Notes: generated by a model not told the origin, from the sequence alone. Shown: positions 26,790 to 51,077, numbered from the stretch's first letter. The stretch is 64,000 nucleotides of DNA from Anaeromyces robustus (GCA_002104895.1 MCFG01000068.1:57501-121500); one strand, 5' to 3'. A program made the numbers and translations.

Positions 26790-28218
26790 ATTATTTATTC
26801 TTATAATGATTAATATTTAAATATACTTACTAAAGTATGAATATTGCTCCCTGATTGTTTGTTTCTATTATTGTGTAAGTTTGAAGTCGATGAAGATGGG
26901 GTATTCTTTTTTGAAGCTGGTTTTACTGGGTTCACATTTCTTTATTATATGTATACAAATAAATATAAAATATATATAGAGAGAGAGTGAGAAAGAGAAA
27001 GAAAGAGAAAGAAAGAAATTAATAATACAATTATTTAATATTATTTATTTTATCTATAAATAATATTTTAAAATAAATAGTAATTACTTTAATGGGCAAT
27101 TATGATCCATATCCTAATATTATTATAAATTTATTTATAAATAATAATTATAATATATTAATAAATTTGTAAAAGGAAATATATATATATATATGTTTTA
27201 TTATAATCATTTAATATAATAATTATAATAATAATAACAATAATAATAATAATAATTATACTTACTAATCTGTGTTTTATACAAAAACTCTTTTTACACT
27301 TTGGACATACAAATGGTATTAATTGAGCTGTCTTACAACCTTTATATTGACAAACTTTTTTCGTTGAAGTTGAAGTTGAAGTACCTGGGTCAGGACAACC
27401 ATCATTTATATGCTTATTAACCTTGAATGATATAAAATTTAAAAAATAAAATAAAATAAAATAAAATAAAATAAAATAAAATAAAAATTCATAATTAAAA
27501 TATTAATAAATTTTAATTAAAATAAATATTCGAATTTTGAATTTATTATTATTATTATTATTATTATAAATTTATAAAAAATATTTACTCTAATATTTGG
27601 ATCTTCATCTCTCTTTATGGGTACAATTTTACCACATACTGGACATATAGTTGTATGAAAATCTTTTTTTTCGGTTGATTCCTTTTCACAATGATGATTT
27701 TCTGGTTTCCAATGTTCATGACTTTATTAAATAAAAAAAGATATTAAATAAAAATATTAATTTAATTTCTTATAATGTTTTATTACATTTATTTATTTTT
27801 TTCTATTTTTTAATAAAAAAGAATAAAAAAATTAAAGAAAATTCTATTTAATACTTACCAAAAAACAAATTTACAATATTCGCAAGTAAATGGAAGAAAA
27901 TCTATTATAAATTTTAAAATTATATGTATATTACATATATTATTAATTAATAAAATTAATTTTTACATAATATTAATAACGTTTTTAAAAGAAGTAAATA
28001 AAAAGAAAAAAAAATATTGAAAATTATAAAAATTTCTCGGGAAATTTACCAAGTTGCTTGCATTCTGCTAAATGACATTGTTTTCCTTTATATTAAAAAT
28101 TATTTAATGAAATTATAAATTTGAGAAGTCAGTGTTTGAATAATAATAAAAAAGTTAATTGTAAAAATCATAATATATATATGTATATATAATATTTACC
28201 TAAATCTGGAAATTCCAT
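26218..28218 (-). CDS. AN1 zinc-finger protein with UIM and CaaX box (ZFAND2B/AIRAPL type), nine exons
   Basis: Predicted 216-residue ubiquitin-pathway protein of the ZFAND2 family, which links proteasome and p97 to arsenite or translocation stress. Exons are 28218-28200, 28085-28050, 27901-27859, 27721-27589, 27421-27266, 27113-27088, 26939-26831, 26652-26584 and 26277-26218. It starts MEFPDLGKQC, the family's typical opening. AN1 finger 1 has Cys/His through CEYCKFVFCHEHWKPENHHC. Finger 2 runs from CQYKGC to FCIKHRLDMDHNC. A ubiquitin-interacting motif follows (SEDEQLAWALQQSYDE). The last exon encodes an Asn/Gly tail ending CIIS, a prenylation (CaaX) box. Reading straight on from exon 8 would instead give KYNYIYFLT, so I prefer the spliced end. 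UIM plus CaaX points to ZFAND2B rather than ZFAND2A. No single exon exceeds 160 bases. Confidence 0.88.
27442..27485. repeat. (AAAAT)n in an intron
   Basis: About eight AAAAT units inside intron 4 of the ZFAND2B-like gene. Confidence 0.9.
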
Positions 28219-29329
28219 TTTTATTTATATTAATAATAATTGATTTAAATATATAATAAATTCAAATATTACTTAAAGATTGGTAAAGTTATAAATATAA
28301 CTTGAATAAATAATTTATAAATTATTTAAATTTTTTATTTATCAAGAAAAAAATTATTATTTATTGATTTATTTATTTTATTTTTATTTTTATTTTTATT
28401 TTAATAAATCTTTGTCAATTAAAAAATAAAAAAAGTTATTATATAAATATACATATAATATAAATATAAATATAAATATAAATATAAATATAAATATAAA
28501 TATAAATATTTATTATGAAATGATTATAAATAAGAACTTTTATTAATAATTATATATTATAATACAGAATAATTTTTTGATCAATATATATAATAGTAAT
28601 TTATATATAATTTATATATACATTATACTCTATTTGTATTTTATATATTAATGTAATTATTAATACATTATTAATAATCTGTTAAATATATTAATAACTA
28701 TTGAAATAATATAGAATATAATAGAATATTGAGAATAGTAAAAAAAAAAAACATGAAATATATAAAAAAAATAAATGTTTTAATAAATATGTATATAAAT
28801 AAAGGAAGAAGAAAAAGAAAGAAATAGAAAGGAAAAGAAAAGAAAATAATATTATAAAACATAACTAATAGATAATTAATATATTTATAATACAAATAAT
28901 TCTGTGAAAAGAATGTATCGGATTTAAATCCACCATGAGTCATCATAAATATAATTACTATTATTACTATTTATTATTAATTAATATAATTATTATTAAT
29001 TAATTATCATGTTTTTTTATTATCATTATTTTATTATTACTTTTTTAATTAAATGCTTAGTAATCATGAAATATTATCAATTAGTATTTCATAATATACC
29101 TTTTCGTTCTAAATTCTAATAATAATAAATATTATATTCAATTAATATATTTTATTATAATATATATAATAAACATATAATAATAATAATTATATTATTA
29201 GTATTATTACCAAAAAAAGAAATAATAATAATTAAATACTATTCTTTATTTTAATTTCTTTTTTTATTAATTAATACATAATCAAAACAATATTTGACAT
29301 TTTTTAAAATTTTAAATAATAATAAAATT

Positions 29330-29348
29330 CATTCATTCATTCATTCAT

Positions 29349-29403
<55 letters not shown>

Positions 29404-29470
29404 TCTATTATTTATACTTATTTATTTATTATTTATATTGATTTATTTATATTTATTTATTTATTCATAT

Positions 29471-29525
<55 letters not shown>

Positions 29526-29527
29526 TT
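29330..29527. repeat. (TTTA)n array
   Basis: Starts as (ATTC)n at 29329-29346 and passes into TTTA, with TATTTATACT-like interruptions near 29405-29470. Plus-strand orientation. Confidence 0.95.
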
Positions 29528-29719
29528 TTTGTATATAAAAAACAATTTGTAATTTTAATAAATATAATAAAAAATTGTTTTTTTTTATTTAAAAAGGTTA
29601 ATTTTGCAATATATCTTCTGTAGGAACCACGATTTTATTTATAATTTTTAAAAAGTTTAAAAATTTTATATCTAAAAGTGTTGAAATTTATGATACATTA
29701 AATAATTATTATAAATAAT

Positions 29720-29735
29720 ATTTATTTATTTATTT

Positions 29736-29779
<44 letters not shown>

Positions 29780-29978
29780 TTAAATTTATTATTTATTTAT
29801 TTATTAAATTTATTATTTATTTATTTATTATTTATTTATTTATTTATATTTATTTATATAAATATTTATATATTTATTTACCTATTTACTTATTTATTTA
29901 CTTATTTATTTAGTTTTTTATTTATTTTTTTATTTATTTTTATTTACTTATTATTTATTTATTTATTTATTTATATAT

Positions 29979-30017
<39 letters not shown>

Positions 30018-30025
30018 TTGACTTA
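29720..30025. repeat. (TTTA)n array, heavily interrupted
   Basis: About 300 bases of TTTA on the plus strand, with TTAAATTTA, TTTACTTA and TTTACCTA variants, so it is older or more mutated than the other arrays. Confidence 0.93.
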
Positions 30026-30956
30026 TTTATTATTATATTACTTAGCAATTTATTATATAATTATTAATATTTACTATATTATTATAATTAATTATTAAAT
30101 ATAAAAGTTTCATAATTAATAAATAATTTATTTTATATTATTAAATTACTTATATTAAAATTTATTATTCTATTAAAGATTTATACATAATAATAATGAA
30201 TTTTTTTATTAGTTATTAATACTATGAAACATTTTTAATAATTAATTTTATTATAAAATAATTGTTTAATATTTAATATTTAATATATAAATAATAATTT
30301 AAAAAATAATATTAATATTAAAATATTATAAATTAGAATTAATGGAATTTATTAATATTTATTTTTTGTAATATCAATTAATTATAAATATAAAATAAAT
30401 TTTAACATTTTTTATTATCTTTTTATTGATAAAAAACTTGAAATGTATAACATAAAACATCCATAATATAATTAGATAAAAAAATTATTTGATATTTTAT
30501 ATTCTTAATTTTACAATTCTTTTATTAATTTTTAAATTTTATTTTTATTAAAAGAATAATAAAATATATTGGTAGTTTGATTGTAAAAGTGCATTTTAAA
30601 CTTTTTTGTTATATAAACATTCAACATTTAAAAAAACTTCTACAAAAATAATAATAATCCCATAATTTATTATATATATTGTACATAAAAACATATAAGA
30701 ATAAGAAAATAATATTTATGTAATACTTAAATAATATTTTATATAAATAGAAATAGATATATAACAAATTTTTTTATACAAATATCATCTTTCTGTATTT
30801 CACCTTTTTCATTATTCTATAAATATAAAAGGAGATAAATAATACATATTTAATAGTATATACAAAAGTATATACAAAAATAGTATATACAAAATTTATA
30901 ATTTTATAAAAAACTTTTCAAAAAAAAATATAATATTAAAAAAAAAATACATTGAA

Positions 30957-38969
<8,013 letters not shown>

Positions 38970-39127
38970 GAACAACTATTTTTTTTTTTTTATTAATTCA
39001 TCACTACTTTTCTTTTCTTTATTATAATTAATTCATTTTTTTTTTTTTTATGTTCTTTTTCTTTTTCTTTTTTCTTATTTTTCTTTTATATATATATATA
39101 TTTTTTAAATTAAAATATTATTAATTC

Positions 39128-39162
<35 letters not shown>

Positions 39163-39551
39163 TTTTTTTTTTATTCATTTTATTATATATATATATATAT
39201 TTATAATTTTTTTATTTTTTTTCTTCACTTTTGAATACAAACATACAAACTTGCAATTGTTATAATATATTTAATTCATATTACAAAAATATTTATATAT
39301 ATAATAAAATGAAATAATAATATTTATAATATTTTGTTTATTAATATATATATATTTTTTTATCTCATTTTTTTATTACTATTTACATTTTAATTACAAT
39401 CGTAATGTTAACCTCTTTTTTTTTGTTTTATTTTTTTTTAATTATATAATATTACATCATATCAATACACAATGCAAATTATAGAAATATATATATATAA
39501 AATAAAATAAAAATATATTTATAAAAAATATTAAACATTTGTTCTCATTGC

Positions 39552-39587
<36 letters not shown>

Positions 39588-39763
39588 TATTATTATTATT
39601 TAATTTTATTTGGTTTGATTTGATTTGATTTGATTTGATATGATATGATTTTTTTAGATTTTTTTTCTACATTTTATTTGATTCTTATTTAAACTATCAT
39701 TTATTTATTAAACTATTACATCATTTTTTTATACTTTTTACTCTTTTAGATAAAAAATACTAT

Positions 39764-39799
<36 letters not shown>

Positions 39800-39826
39800 C
39801 AAAAAATTTTTTATATATATTTAAAT
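38970..39826. other. Convergent 3' region of the ABC and DMT genes
   Basis: Contains T-rich tracts, (AAT)n at 39128-39154, a 40-base poly-T near 39550-39585 and a (TTTGA)n/(TATGA)n run at 39607-39646. Both neighbours end here, so both poly(A) sites should lie inside. I see no distinct signal above the A+T background. Confidence 0.5.
39607..39646. repeat. (TTTGA)n microsatellite
   Basis: Six to seven pentamers, TTTGA passing into TATGA. Confidence 0.9.
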
Positions 39827-40921
39827 TTATACAATTTCTTCAATAGGGTTTTCTGTAGAATGAGAATTTTCTTCAGTAATAAGATCTTCTGTAGTATGAG
39901 GATTTAGAGCATGTAAATCTAAATCTTTATGAGTATGATTATGTTTATTTTCAGAAAGATAATGAATATGAATATGTGAATGTTCAATAACATGAGTATG
40001 AGATACTCCATCATGAATATGAGTATATTCGTGTATATGATTATGAATATGTTTAACTTCTAAAGTGTCAAAGATGATAAATCCCGTACCAATAATCATA
40101 AATTTTAATGCTACATAAAAATTCCACATGGGTAATTCTTTATAAATAATAAATGATAATATAATAGCAATAAATGGATTAATAGCATAAAAGGCACTTG
40201 TTTTAGCTGCTCCAATTATATTTTGTGCTTTAATATAGAAAAAGATGCTTAAGCCATAAGCAACATAACCTAATAATATTGAATAAATGATATATGGGAA
40301 ATTATTAAATCTTTCTCCAATAATTAATCCTATGACAATACTTCCAATACCACAACAAAAACCTTTAATAGTAACAATTTCATAAGTATTTTTTGAAGAT
40401 ATTTTTGTTGTACAATTATTTTCAAGACCCCAACATGTTGCAGCACCTAAAACTAAAAATGAACCATAAGAAAATTTTAAACTTGAAGCATCAAAAGTAA
40501 GTATAGCACTAGATAAGGTTACTAAAATAATAGCTATCCATAATTTTTTAGATATAGTTTCTTTAAATATAAATAAAGCTATAATACTTGTTGCCACAAT
40601 TTCAAAATTATTTAATAATGCTGCGTTACCAGAAGTTGAAGCTTTAATACCATACATAAGCATAATAGGTGCAATAATATCTAATATAATCATACCAAAA
40701 ACATAAATAGTATCATTTTTTCCTAATAAATCTTCTTTATTAATTTTTTTAAAATTATATAAAAACATTACGCCAATCCCAATACCAGCGCCAAGATATA
40801 ATAAACCCGCCATTAAAGTTGGTGGTATTTTTTCCATTAAAACTTTAGATAATGGTATATTTAAAGCATAAAAACATGCTGCTAATATTGCAAATAAAAT
40901 AGGTATAATTCTCTCTTTCAT
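39827..40921 (-). CDS. EamA/DMT-family transporter with histidine-rich tail, intronless
   Basis: Predicted 364-residue membrane protein of the drug/metabolite transporter superfamily, with two EamA repeats of five helices (about residues 5-140 and 150-285). Typical wording includes ALNIPLSKVLMEKIPP and TLMAGLLYLGAGIG in repeat 1, a short linker after FKETISKKLW, and AINPFIAIILSFIIYKELP near the end of repeat 2. From residue 290 the tail is rich in HxH (HIHNHIHEYTHIHDG, then SHTHVIEHSHIHIH), with 17 His in about 53 residues. This could bind a transition metal. I recall similar tails in some bacterial members, unchecked. Single exon and bacterial wording suggest lateral acquisition. Substrate unknown. 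The ATG is the first before helix 1, after a poly-T/poly-A-rich leader. Confidence 0.9.
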   Translation of the reverse strand: MKERIIPILFAILAACFYALNIPLSKVLMEKIPPTLMAGLLYLGAGIGIGVMFLYNFKKINKEDLLGKNDTIYVFGMIILDIIAPIMLMYGIKASTSGNAALLNNFEIVATSIIALFIFKETISKKLWIAIILVTLSSAILTFDASSLKFSYGSFLVLGAATCWGLENNCTTKISSKNTYEIVTIKGFCCGIGSIVIGLIIGERFNNFPYIIYSILLGYVAYGLSIFFYIKAQNIIGAAKTSAFYAINPFIAIILSFIIYKELPMWNFYVALKFMIIGTGFIIFDTLEVKHIHNHIHEYTHIHDGVSHTHVIEHSHIHIHYLSENKHNHTHKDLDLHALNPHTTEDLITEENSHSTENPIEEIV

Positions 40922-43908
<2,987 letters not shown>

Positions 43909-45834
43909 ATGGATATGCAATCATCTAGTAGTTCAGACTTGTCAAGTACAAGAAACAGGATTCCAGATTATTTATTAGATACACCAATATGTCAAGCTAA
44001 AAAGAAAATGAAATTAGCAAAAGACCAAACTGGAACAATGCCAATTCAACTTCCTACTCATTGGAATCCAAAAGATAAATGTTCTCTTTTAGAATTATCA
44101 AAAGGCAATTTAAGAGTTTCATATCAAGGTAATTATTATTAAAATTTAGTATATTTTATAATATATAATTTTTATTCAAATATTATTAATGTTATAATAA
44201 TATAATTTCAAAAAATTAAAAATTTTACCTTTAATATATTTAAAAATAAAATACAATGTTTAAAAAAAAAATCGTTAATCTTGTTTTTTTACATGATTTT
44301 ATTTTATTTATTTTTTTATAATAATAATAATAAATATAATATTAATAATAATTATTTATTTTATCATATTATTAAAACATAAATATTTAAAATAAAAAAT
44401 ATATGTAAAGGTACTGGTGGCAATGACACTGATGCTGCAGCTGTTAGAGCAAATCATCCTATGCCATATCAATGTGGTCTTTTCTATTTCGAAGTAACTA
44501 TTATTAGTAAAGGACAAAAGGGGTAAATATAACAAATATAACATCAATTTTTTTAAATAAAAAAATACATATAAATTTCATTTCCTCTTTTCTGAAATTT
44601 CTTAAATATATAATAATAATGTTACTAATATACTTTTTTTTTTAATTAAACATCATAATATTAACAATACTTTTTAAAAATAATTTTAAATTATAGATAT
44701 ATTGGTATTGGTTTTTGTACTTCATCAGTAGATTTAAAGAAGCTTCCAGGTAAATTTTAATTTGTATTTTATATATTAAATAAATTCATTGATTTAATAT
44801 AATAATATAATTAAATAATATATTTAAATTAAAAAAACAAAAAAAAAAAGGTTGGGAAAATTATTCATGGGGATATCACGGTGATGATGGACATTCATTT
44901 TGTTTCTCAGGAAGTGGAAAAGCTTATGGTCCAACTTTTACTACTAAAGATACTATTGGTTGTTGTATAAACTTTATGGATATGACTGTTTTCTATACTA
45001 AAAATGGTGTTAATTTAGGTATTGCATTCCGTGATATTAAGAGTGATTATTTATATTACCCAGCTATTGGTCTCAGAACCCCAGGTGAAATTGTTGAAGC
45101 TAATTTTGGTCAAAAGAAATTTAAATTTGATATTGAAAATTGTATAAAGGTAAATATATTAAAATATAATAAATGAATATATATATAATATTATAAACAT
45201 TTATCGTATATATTAAATCATTGTATATTCAATAATTAATTTTAGTTTATAATTTTAAATTTTATAAAAAAATTATTAATTATTTTTTTTTTTTATTTTA
45301 TTATTTCATATAAACTTATTTATATTATATACTTATTAAAACATAATTAAATAATTATCAACTTAATATAATACAAATGACTCAATATTACAGGAAGAAA
45401 AAGCTAAATTATGGCATTATATCAATTCTATTGATTTACCAATACTAACGCCAGATTATTCTGAAATGTCTAATAATAATAATAAATCATCCAATGGATT
45501 AAATGAACTCGTATTACAATATTTAGTTCACCATGGTTATAGTGAAACTGCACAAACTTTTTATAATAATGCTTTCGCTAAAAATGATAAAGCTATTAAA
45601 AAAGAAGAAAATAAAATGGAAGAATGTGATGTTGTTGGTGCTGGTGGTTTAAGTGGAATAGCTAAAGATAATGAAGTATTCGATATGGAAAGTTTGAAAA
45701 ATCGTCAACGTAATTAATACTTTTTATATTTTATTATATAATTATTTTTATATGATATACATATATATATATTATAATTAATATTATTACTATAATTACA
45801 ATCTACATTATTTATTATTTTTTTTTTCATATGT

Positions 45835-45905
<71 letters not shown>

Positions 45906-46313
45906 TCTATTTATTTATTTATTTATTTATTTATTTTCGCCTTATTATTATTATTAATTATTATTATCTCATTAAACAGGTATAAAAGAATATGTTATGA
46001 AAGGTGATATTGATTCTGCAATTGATTTAACAAATCGTTTATACCCAACAGTTTTGTCCAACAATGATATATTATTATTTAACCTTCGTTGCAGAAAATT
46101 TATAGAAATGATTCGTAAAAATGAAGAATTAGATATGGATACCGAAATTGATACGATAGATGATGATGCTATGGATGTTGATGAAGATAAAAATAAAAAT
46201 ATGAGTCAAAGAATAATTGAAACTATGAAATATGGTCAAGAACTTAATAGTTTATATGGACAAGACGAAAGAGATGAAATTAAAAATACATTAACTGTAA
46301 GAATGATTTAATA

Positions 46314-46359
<46 letters not shown>

Positions 46360-46898
46360 GAAATTTTATAATAATTTTAAATATCAAAAATAAAAGAAAT
46401 TATAGACTAATATATATTAAAATAATATATTAAAATTAAAAAATTTTTTTTTTCTTTTATTAAATGATTTATTTATTTATTTATTTATTAATATATACAT
46501 TTATTTGAAATATCAACAACAATTTTGAAACAACAACAACAATAAATTAATAGAAAACGTTCTCATTGTTTGCATATGAACATCCAAATAATAGTGCTTT
46601 ATCATATCTTCTTGATCCATCAAGGAGAGAAATCGTTGCTAACCAATTAAATGTTGCTATTCTTGGTATGTTTTTATTTTTTTATTTTTTATTTTTTTTT
46701 TTTTTTTTTTTTTGTTTATATATATATTAAAATAATATAAACATTATTCATCAATTAATATTAGAATCTCAAGGTGAACCAGCTAGTCCAGCTATTGAAA
46801 CATTGTATAGACAAAGTGCTGTAGCAGTTAAAGAACTTGTTAAAAATAATGTAGGATCTGCCGCATTTATTAATGTTAAAAAAGACTGTCTTATGTAA
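43909..46898 (+). CDS. RanBPM/Gid1-type SPRY-LisH-CTLH-CRA protein, eight exons
   Basis: Predicted 520-residue scaffold of the CTLH (GID) ubiquitin-ligase complex. Exons are 43909-44128, 44411-44522, 44697-44749, 44851-45149, 45394-45709, 45980-46296, 46554-46665 and 46765-46898. All are GT...AG and the frame is open. The SPRY domain (about 75-225) contains [29 protein letters not shown] and [17 protein letters not shown]. LisH (about 262-290) contains [24 protein letters not shown] begins at about 334 ([15 protein letters not shown]). CRA runs to the C-terminus ([30 protein letters not shown]). Domain order and wording match RANBP9/RANBP10 of animals and Gid1 of yeast. The complex has roles in metabolic-enzyme turnover and development. 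The insert between LisH and CTLH is short. Intron 5 carries a TTTA array. Confidence 0.95.
45834..45938. repeat. (TTTA)n array in intron 5 of the RanBPM-like gene
   Basis: About 105 bases of sense-strand TTTA with one TCTA variant, within the 270-base intron 45710-45979. Confidence 0.97.
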
Positions 46899-47423
46899 AT
46901 TTATTTAAATAAAAATAATAACGTAAAAATTAAAAAAAAATAAAAAAAAATAAAAAAAAAAAAAAAAAGAAAAAATTATTTTTTTTTAACTATTATAATA
47001 CTTAGTAACTATTAATAATAAATGTATTAAATATAGTTATATATAATGTTTTAAGATATATAATAAACAAAAATATATTTAAAATGAAAATATATATATA
47101 TATATATTCTATACAAAATCATAAAAATAATATAAAATAAATCATAATTATAATAAATAAATAATAAAATAATTATTTAATAACTAAAATTATTAAATTA
47201 ATAAAATAAAATATATTCACAACACTTATTTTGCATATCATATTCACAACAATTAATTTATATATATATATATATATCCTTCAATTAATATTATATATAA
47301 AAAATATAATAAATTAAAACAAAATAAATATTTTAAAAATTAATAAAAAAAAAAAAAATAAATATATAATAAACAAGATTATAAATAATATTATGTTAAA
47401 AAATTTTTTTTACTATAATCAGT
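46899..47423. other. A+T-rich spacer
   Basis: Immediate 3' flank of the RanBPM-like gene, with poly-A runs and TA tracts. No gene seen. Confidence 0.5.
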
Positions 47424-47681
47424 ATGTCTTTAGAATATTATATATATTTATTGGTTTGTTTATCTATTTATGGTATCTTAGCTCTTTATATAATAAGTAA
47501 ATTAATTATTGTTTTTAATAATGAATATTTATGTTATATTATTTATAATACAAGAAATAATAGGATTATGTATTTAATTTAATTGCTTATATAAGTAGTA
47601 ATATTATTATTAATATTTAGTTTTTTGAAATTAAAAATATTTGTATCAATATAATTATATACAGGTAGTTTCAAAATTTAA
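47424..47681 (+). CDS. Possible two-exon micro-protein with one membrane helix
   Basis: Tentative. Exon 1 (47424-47496) reads MSLEYYIYLLVCLSIYGILALYII and meets a good donor (GTAAAT). An acceptor at 47663-47664 (TATACAG) continues as SSFKI and a stop. The 29-residue product would be almost entirely one hydrophobic helix. I recognise no family. The donor and acceptor are well formed, but A+T-rich DNA produces hydrophobic frames by chance. Confidence 0.25.
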
Positions 47682-47687
47682 TACAAA

Positions 47688-47689
<2 letters not shown>

Positions 47690-47739
<50 letters not shown>

Positions 47740-47742
47740 TCA
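47690..47742. repeat. (ATT)n microsatellite
   Basis: About 17 ATT units on the plus strand between the possible micro-protein and the poly-Asn gene. Confidence 0.95.
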
Positions 47743-47904
47743 ATATTGTTATTAAATATTATATTTTATTAGATCATTATTAATTTATTATATATTATTT
47801 ATATACAATTCAATTATTGAAAAGAGGAAAATAAACAAAAATAATTGAATGTATCAGGTTATATATATATATATATATATATTATTATTATTATTATTAT
47901 TAAT

Positions 47905-48922
47905 TTACTTCTTTTGATATGATCTGTCATGGTCATATGAATTTCCTTCTTGGAAATTTTTTGTAACTTGTGTAATAGATTCTAATACAGCAATTAACTG
48001 ATCTTGACTATGATATTTATTATTATTAGCTATATTATAATTTTTTCGATATTCATTTTCACTTTCATCTTTATTTTTATCACTATAATAATGAATGGAT
48101 TCATCATTATTATTATTATTATTATTAATATCATTATTATTATCGAAGTTACTACCATCATCATCATTGTCTGTTGACATATTTGATGTATCAGGAGCAG
48201 AAGCTGGAATATTTATACCCTTTTTTGGCGTAGAAGCAAAAGGTATAGCTGATAAACTACGTTTTAAAAATAAAGGATTCCTAATATCAGATGGATAATT
48301 AAATCTTTCATAAACATTAGAAGTAGATGGTTGTTGATCTGGATTAATATTAAAACTTAATTCTTCAAAAGTATCATTATTATTCTTTCTATTAATACTA
48401 TTTTCATTTTCAAGTTGAATCTTATCATTACTAACACCTTTCATTTTTATATCTCTTAATTTATTTTGTTTCAAATATTTATTTTCACTTTTATCATTTT
48501 GATCTTTAATAACTTTTTGTGAATATTTATTCTTATTTTTCCTTTTATTATTATTATTTATTAAACTATTTTTTGAAGTCCTACTATTTTTAGAAATGAC
48601 GGGTATATTGCCTAATGAACCAATGGACATTGTTGATGAAGAGGAGGAAGAAGATGAAGATGAAGATGAAGTAGTAGTTATAATAGAAGATGATGTAGTA
48701 GATAAATAAGAATTATTATTATTTAAATAAGATTCTTTTCTCTTCATTTTATTATTCATAAATCTACTAGCTGTTAATGAAAATACAGAAGCGGGTGAAG
48801 TTGGCATTTTTGGATTATCTTGATAAACTTTTTTAATACTGGACTCATCCATTTCCATTTCTATTTCTAAATCTGAACTAAGATAAGAAGATGAAATATA
48901 ATTATTTTTATTTTTATTTTTA

Positions 48923-48993
<71 letters not shown>

Positions 48994-48996
48994 ATT

Positions 48997-49068
<72 letters not shown>

Positions 49069-49071
49069 GTT

Positions 49072-49113
<42 letters not shown>

Positions 49114-49360
49114 ATCATCGTTGTTTTCATCATTATCATTATTTTGACGATGATAATTTATTTTTTTTTCTTTATTATCAGAACTAGTTGTTGTATTTGA
49201 TAATTTAATATCTACTATTGGTATTTCATTATCTTTTCTTTTACTATGAACATTCTTGTTACTCTTTTCTGAATTATTATCAAATTTATTAGAATTATAA
49301 TTTAAATGAGGATGATTTATTAAATGAATATTGTTATTTTCAGCTTGATAATTATTTAAT

Positions 49361-49409
<49 letters not shown>

Positions 49410-49918
49410 CTTCAATGAATAAAGAAGATGACTCTCCTTTATTTTCCTTTACCAAAGAAAAATCATTCATCTTTCTTTTTCCCTTTTCATCTATTTCATT
49501 ATAAGGAAAGAATTTCATATTATTTTGTAAATATGACTCTATAATATATATTTTATATATCATAAATAAACAAATAACAATTATAAATATACTTAAATAA
49601 GTTATTGACAAAAAATATTATAATAAAACTTCAAAAATTTTATTAGTATCATTATTAAATTAAATTTACCTGAAATATTATAATTATTATTCTGTTCATA
49701 TTAATTTTTATTATTTAAAAAATTTTTTTTTTTTTTGGTTCATTTTTAAATAATATAAATTTAAAATAATAATAATAAGAATAGTAATGATAAAATATGT
49801 AAATCAATAAAACAGTATTTTTTTACAAAAAAAAAGATATTTATATATTTACGTTATCATTAATTTGCTGATTATCTAATTTCACTCTATTTTGATAATT
49901 TCCGAATGAGTCCTCTTC
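47905..49918 (-). CDS. Poly-asparagine low-complexity protein, 5' end unresolved
   Basis: Unrecognised protein. The large exon encodes at least 543 residues with two huge Asn tracts (plus Asp and Lys), a Ser run, and ordered-looking islands such as PASVFSLTASRFMNNK, ERFNYPSDIRNPLFLKRS and ESITQVTKNFQEGNSYDHDR at the C-terminus. The frame stays open upstream to 49611, but its first codon there is TTG. The extra residues form a hydrophobic stretch that I think is intron read-through. A better upstream exon is 49918-49853 (EEDSFGNYQNRVKLDNQQIND), flanked by poly-T-AG and GTAAAT. It joins in phase at 49536 (acceptor ATAGAG). The first exon was not found, so I give no start. Coding is supported by one long frame with non-repetitive, charged islands. 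Confidence 0.6.
48900..49130. repeat. Trinucleotide (AAT/AAC on the coding strand) tracts inside the poly-Asn gene
   Basis: ATT, GTT and ATC triplets on the plus strand encode the poly-Asn/Asp tract of the minus-strand gene. AAT and AAC blocks alternate, so the tract is a mosaic of separate expansions. Confidence 0.9.
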
Positions 49919-49954
49919 CTAAAAAAAAAAAAAATAAAGAATTTTTTAATTTAT

Positions 49955-50102
<148 letters not shown>

Positions 50103-50104
50103 TT

Positions 50105-51077
50105 AAAATCATTCATGAATATTCATGTCAATTTTTATTTTCAATATCCTTTTTTTTTTTTTTTGGTAGTTAAAATATATTAAAGATTATTTTTTTTTTC
50201 TTTTCTTTTATTTATTTAATAAATACAGAATTTATAATTAATTATTTATTATTTATTGATGATGAATGATGAATGATAAATGATTTATAAAAAAATCTAT
50301 TATTTTTATAATTATTTTTATTTTTATAATTATTATTATTTTTATAATTATATATAATTATAAATATAAAAAATAAAAAAAAAGTATTATTTTATTTTAT
50401 TTTATTTTATTTTATTTTATTTTATTTAGTTATTAATTTATTTATTTCATTTACTTATTTATTATTAATACTTCTTTGGTAATCTGTAGAATAAGAAACA
50501 GAATAAAAAATATACCTTTTTTTTTTTATTATTATTACTATTATTATTATTTAGTAATCAGTTAATATTCTTTTTTTAAAAAACTATCACTGAATTGAAT
50601 TCACAATTTATTTTATTTATTATATTTTTTTAATCAATAATAACTGATTAATATAAGATAAAAGTAAAAGACTTTCTAAAAATAAAAGGAGTTAAATAAA
50701 TGAAACAGTATTTTTTTATAAATTAAATAGTGTATTATTACTAGTTATTATTAAAAGATTAAAAGTTATTATTGATTTTATTTTTTGTTTATGTTGTTTA
50801 ATATTTTCTATATTATTTTCTATAATATTTTCTATAATATTTTCTATAATATTTTTATTAATATCAAATATTAACACTGATTGGCTTTAATAACAGTTAA
50901 AACATAAAACCATAACAGAATGAAACTTTTTATTATTAAAAGAAAATTAGTTATTATTATTATTATTATTAAACATTAAAACTAAAAAAAAAATAAATAA
51001 AATAAAATAAATAAAAATAAAACTTTCATATAAATAATCTTCTTTTAATAATAAATAATAAATAAATAATTAATATG

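Larger units (their letters stand above)
28219..30956. other. Intergenic DNA between divergent ZFAND2B-like and ABC transporter genes
   Basis: Contains (AATATA)n at 28450-28508 and two TTTA arrays, listed separately. Promoters for both flanking genes should lie here, one near each end, but no site is distinguishable from background. The frame at 28698-28946 on the minus strand is F/I/L-rich and not supported. Confidence 0.5.

Noticed and set aside
48867-49187. Plus- and minus-strand frames rich in Leu, Cys, Tyr or Ile over the poly-Asn tract
   Set aside because: Other-frame readings of the Asn triplet repeats of the minus-strand gene.
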